Assembly: GCA_002686705.1 (NCBI GenBank)
Contig: NYYH01000105.1
Location: forward strand, 2,166 to 9,623
Reading direction: 5' to 3'
Origin: Bacteroidota bacterium
GTDB taxonomy: Bacteria; Bacteroidota; Bacteroidia; Bacteroidales; F082
DNA length: 7,458 bases
In this document: in pieces, positions 5,978 to 7,458 of the stretch
Layout: the number at the start of each line of letters is the position of its first letter
How positions within the stretch are numbered: position 1 is the stretch's first letter
Translations under genes and position numbers: made by a program
Notes under the pieces: model-generated
Databases searched by the model: none
What the model was told of the DNA's origin: nothing
The model's input: only the letters and a program-made list of their open reading frames with translations

Positions 5978-7024
5978 ACATTAGGAAGGTTTTTAACAGG
6001 TTTAAGTTTAGTTAGTTGCTATGTCGTTGCTGAAAGTTGGCTTAATGACAGAGCTAATAATAGAACTAGAGGAAAATTACTTTCAGTATACATGATTATA
6101 AACTACTTTGGTCTTGCTTGTGGAGCGCTTTTATTAAATTTTGATGATCCAACAAGTTTTAAACCATTTATTTTAGTTTCTATTTTATTATCTATAGCTT
6201 TAGTTCCTATTTTGCTTACAAAACGTCCTGCTCCAAAATTTAAAAAAATTGGCACTTTAAGTTTAGTAGAACTTTATAAAATTTCTCCATTAGGCGCTGT
6301 AAGTTCATTTTGTACAGGTGCAATATATTCTGCATTGTTTGCAATGTTTGCTGTATATGCAACAAAAATTAATTTTACTCTTTTTGAAATTTCGATATTA
6401 CTTTTTTTAACAACAATAGCGGGAGCTTTTTTTCAAGCTCCTGTGGGATACTTATCAGATAAATATAATAGAAGAGTTATAATTGTTTTATGCAATTTAT
6501 TTAGTGCTGTTTTTTGTTTGGTTTTAATTTTTATATCAGGAGATAAACTTTTTAATTTAAACGCCCTACATTTACTTTTAAATATAAATATATTTCAAGA
6601 TTTTAATTTACTGACTTATGCTGGATCAAGTAAGTTATACTTCTTCATTATTATTACAGTTTACGCGGGTATAACGCTTTGTATTTTTTCTTTAAACCTT
6701 GCACATACAAATGATTTTGTTCCAAAAGAGAAGTTCGTTGCTGCAGGAGGTGGTTTGCAATTTGTTTTTGGGTTGGGTGCAATGGGAGGTCCTTTGCTTT
6801 GTTCTATTGTGATGGATATTCTGGGACCTAATGGTTATTTTGTTTATTTAATTATTTTTCACATAATTATAGGCTTATTTGGCATATATAGAATGTCGAT
6901 AAGACGAGTTATTGAAAACCCTGACAATACATTTACTCCTCTTCCTAGAAATATAACTCCACTTGGTATAGAGTTAGATCCTGAAACCGGGGTAGATCTA
7001 TCTAATAAAGAAAATAAAATTTAA
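5978..7024 (+). pseudogene. MFS transporter, remainder after the TAG (first internal ATG at 6092)
   Basis: Continuation of the same frame after the stop. TLGRFLTGLSLVSCYVVAESWLNDRANNR includes the AESWLN signature of YcaD-like MFS proteins, followed by RGKLLSVYMIINYFGLACG. If re-initiated at the ATG at 6092, the product would have 310 residues and lack the first four helices and the AESWLN motif. Second-half motif A is GYLSDKYNRR, 119-128 from that Met. Later marks are AHTNDFVPKEKFVAAGGGLQ and GLGAMGGPLL. The soluble C-terminal tail (about 272-310) is rich in Pro and Asp/Glu. With one base restored, the full gene encodes 445 residues, a usual MFS size. The rest of the frame has no other damage, which argues for a very recent mutation, a base-call error or readthrough. 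Substrate unknown. Confidence 0.75.
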
Positions 7025-7042
7025 TATAATATTGTTATATTA
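7022..7042 (+). repeat. All-A/T hairpin at the end of the MFS gene
   Basis: TAATATAA and TTATATTA, separated by TATTG, form a perfect eight-pair stem that begins on the MFS stop codon. It has no G/C pairs and no T-run after it, so it is at best a weak terminator or an mRNA 3'-end structure. The rest of 7043-7168 shows no feature I can support. Confidence 0.3.
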
Positions 7043-7168
7043 GTATTAAAATCAATTAATAGTTGAACTCAAAATAGTCACTGTAAAAGATTTTAAAAAA
7101 GTTTGTTGAAAATTTATTAATTCTTTGATGAAATCTGGAAATATAAAAAACATAAAACATTTTATATA

Positions 7169-7458
7169 ATGAAAAAAAAGACTAAAAACAAATCCAAACC
7201 TGGAATTTTTATATTTACTTCTAATGCCATAAGTAAAGCATATAGTAATTATAAAATAAATCAGGAACAAAAAAAAATTAAAGATATTAGATTAAAAAAA
7301 CTTGCAGAAAATAATCAAATCATAAAAGAAAAAAAGGAATTAAGAGGATGGGAAGAAAAACTAAATAAAGAAAGTAATAAGCTCAGACTAAAAGAGGAAG
7401 AACTTAAACTTAAAGAAAAAGAATTAAAAATTAAAGAAGAACAACAAAAAACTGAAAG
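7169..7458 (+). CDS. Hypothetical Lys/Glu-rich coiled-coil protein, N-terminal part (continues past window)
   Basis: I do not recognise a named family. The frame starts at ATG 7169 and is open to the right edge (about 96 residues visible). A basic start, MKKKTKNKSKPG, is followed by a short hydrophobic patch IFIFTSNAISKAYSNY and then an almost purely charged helix. At its end are three exact heptads, LKEEELK, LKEKELK and IKEEQQK, with Leu/Ile at the a and d positions, a textbook coiled coil. The hydrophobic patch is too short for a confident membrane anchor. There is no clear Shine-Dalgarno. It is 144 bases from the MFS gene, so probably a separate unit. An opposite-strand frame here (7052-7270) is less likely to be coding. 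Function unknown; such helices usually serve as scaffolds or in oligomerisation. Confidence 0.65.
   Translation, partial: MKKKTKNKSKPGIFIFTSNAISKAYSNYKINQEQKKIKDIRLKKLAENNQIIKEKKELRGWEEKLNKESNKLRLKEEELKLKEKELKIKEEQQKTE

Noticed and set aside
7052..7270. Minus-strand open frame of 72 codons at the right end
   Set aside because: It covers an A/T-rich gap and the start of the coiled-coil gene; its hydrophobic/Phe-rich content is what antisense of Lys/Glu-rich A-rich DNA produces.
1..7458. CRISPR array, tRNA or rRNA gene, insertion sequence, phage attachment site
   Set aside because: No regularly spaced repeats, cloverleaf or rRNA-like sequence, transposase or terminal inverted repeats were seen on either strand.

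Overview
The window is strongly A/T-rich and densely packed. Gene content, protein sequences and regulatory RNAs point to a marine alphaproteobacterium of the SAR11 clade (Candidatus Pelagibacter or a close relative). The main pointers are a betaine-homocysteine methyltransferase gene under a SAM-II plus SAM-V riboswitch leader, an alphaproteobacterial-type PurF without iron-sulfur cysteines, and very short intergenic gaps. This assignment comes from recognition of sequence, not from a database search.

Layout. Positions 1-1388 (+) hold the C-terminal part of an RND/MMPL-family membrane exporter cut by the window edge. Next is cvpA (about 1392-1935, +), with an apparent one-base frameshift in a T-run near its start, overlapping purF (1907-3370, +). 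Two bases after purF comes a 39-codon remnant (3373-3492, +) that looks like the two ends of an HD-domain phosphohydrolase gene with its middle deleted. Its stop codon overlaps the stop of the convergent bhmT gene (3489-4556, -).

Upstream of bhmT, on the minus strand, is a leader of about 170 nt. In transcription order it has a possible promoter, a SAM-II aptamer, an intrinsic terminator, and a SAM-V aptamer that ends in the bhmT Shine-Dalgarno sequence. A 13-nt segment of SAM-II can pair with the terminator to form an antiterminator, so a switching mechanism can be read from the sequence. The first aptamer would control transcription and the second translation of a methionine-synthesis enzyme.

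Divergent from bhmT is an EamA/DMT transporter (4772-5635, +). After it comes an MFS transporter gene (5687-7024, +) interrupted by one in-frame TAG at 5975-5977. An intergenic stretch of about 140 bp follows, and then the start of a lysine/glutamate-rich coiled-coil protein of unknown function (7169 to window end, +).

Functionally, purF commits PRPP to purine synthesis, and cvpA-purF is a familiar proteobacterial pairing. BHMT turns glycine betaine and homocysteine into dimethylglycine and methionine, the SAM precursor, which fits SAM feedback on its mRNA. Three of the genes here are disrupted (cvpA, the HD gene, the MFS gene). That is either real decay or strain variation, or base and assembly errors in this contig.
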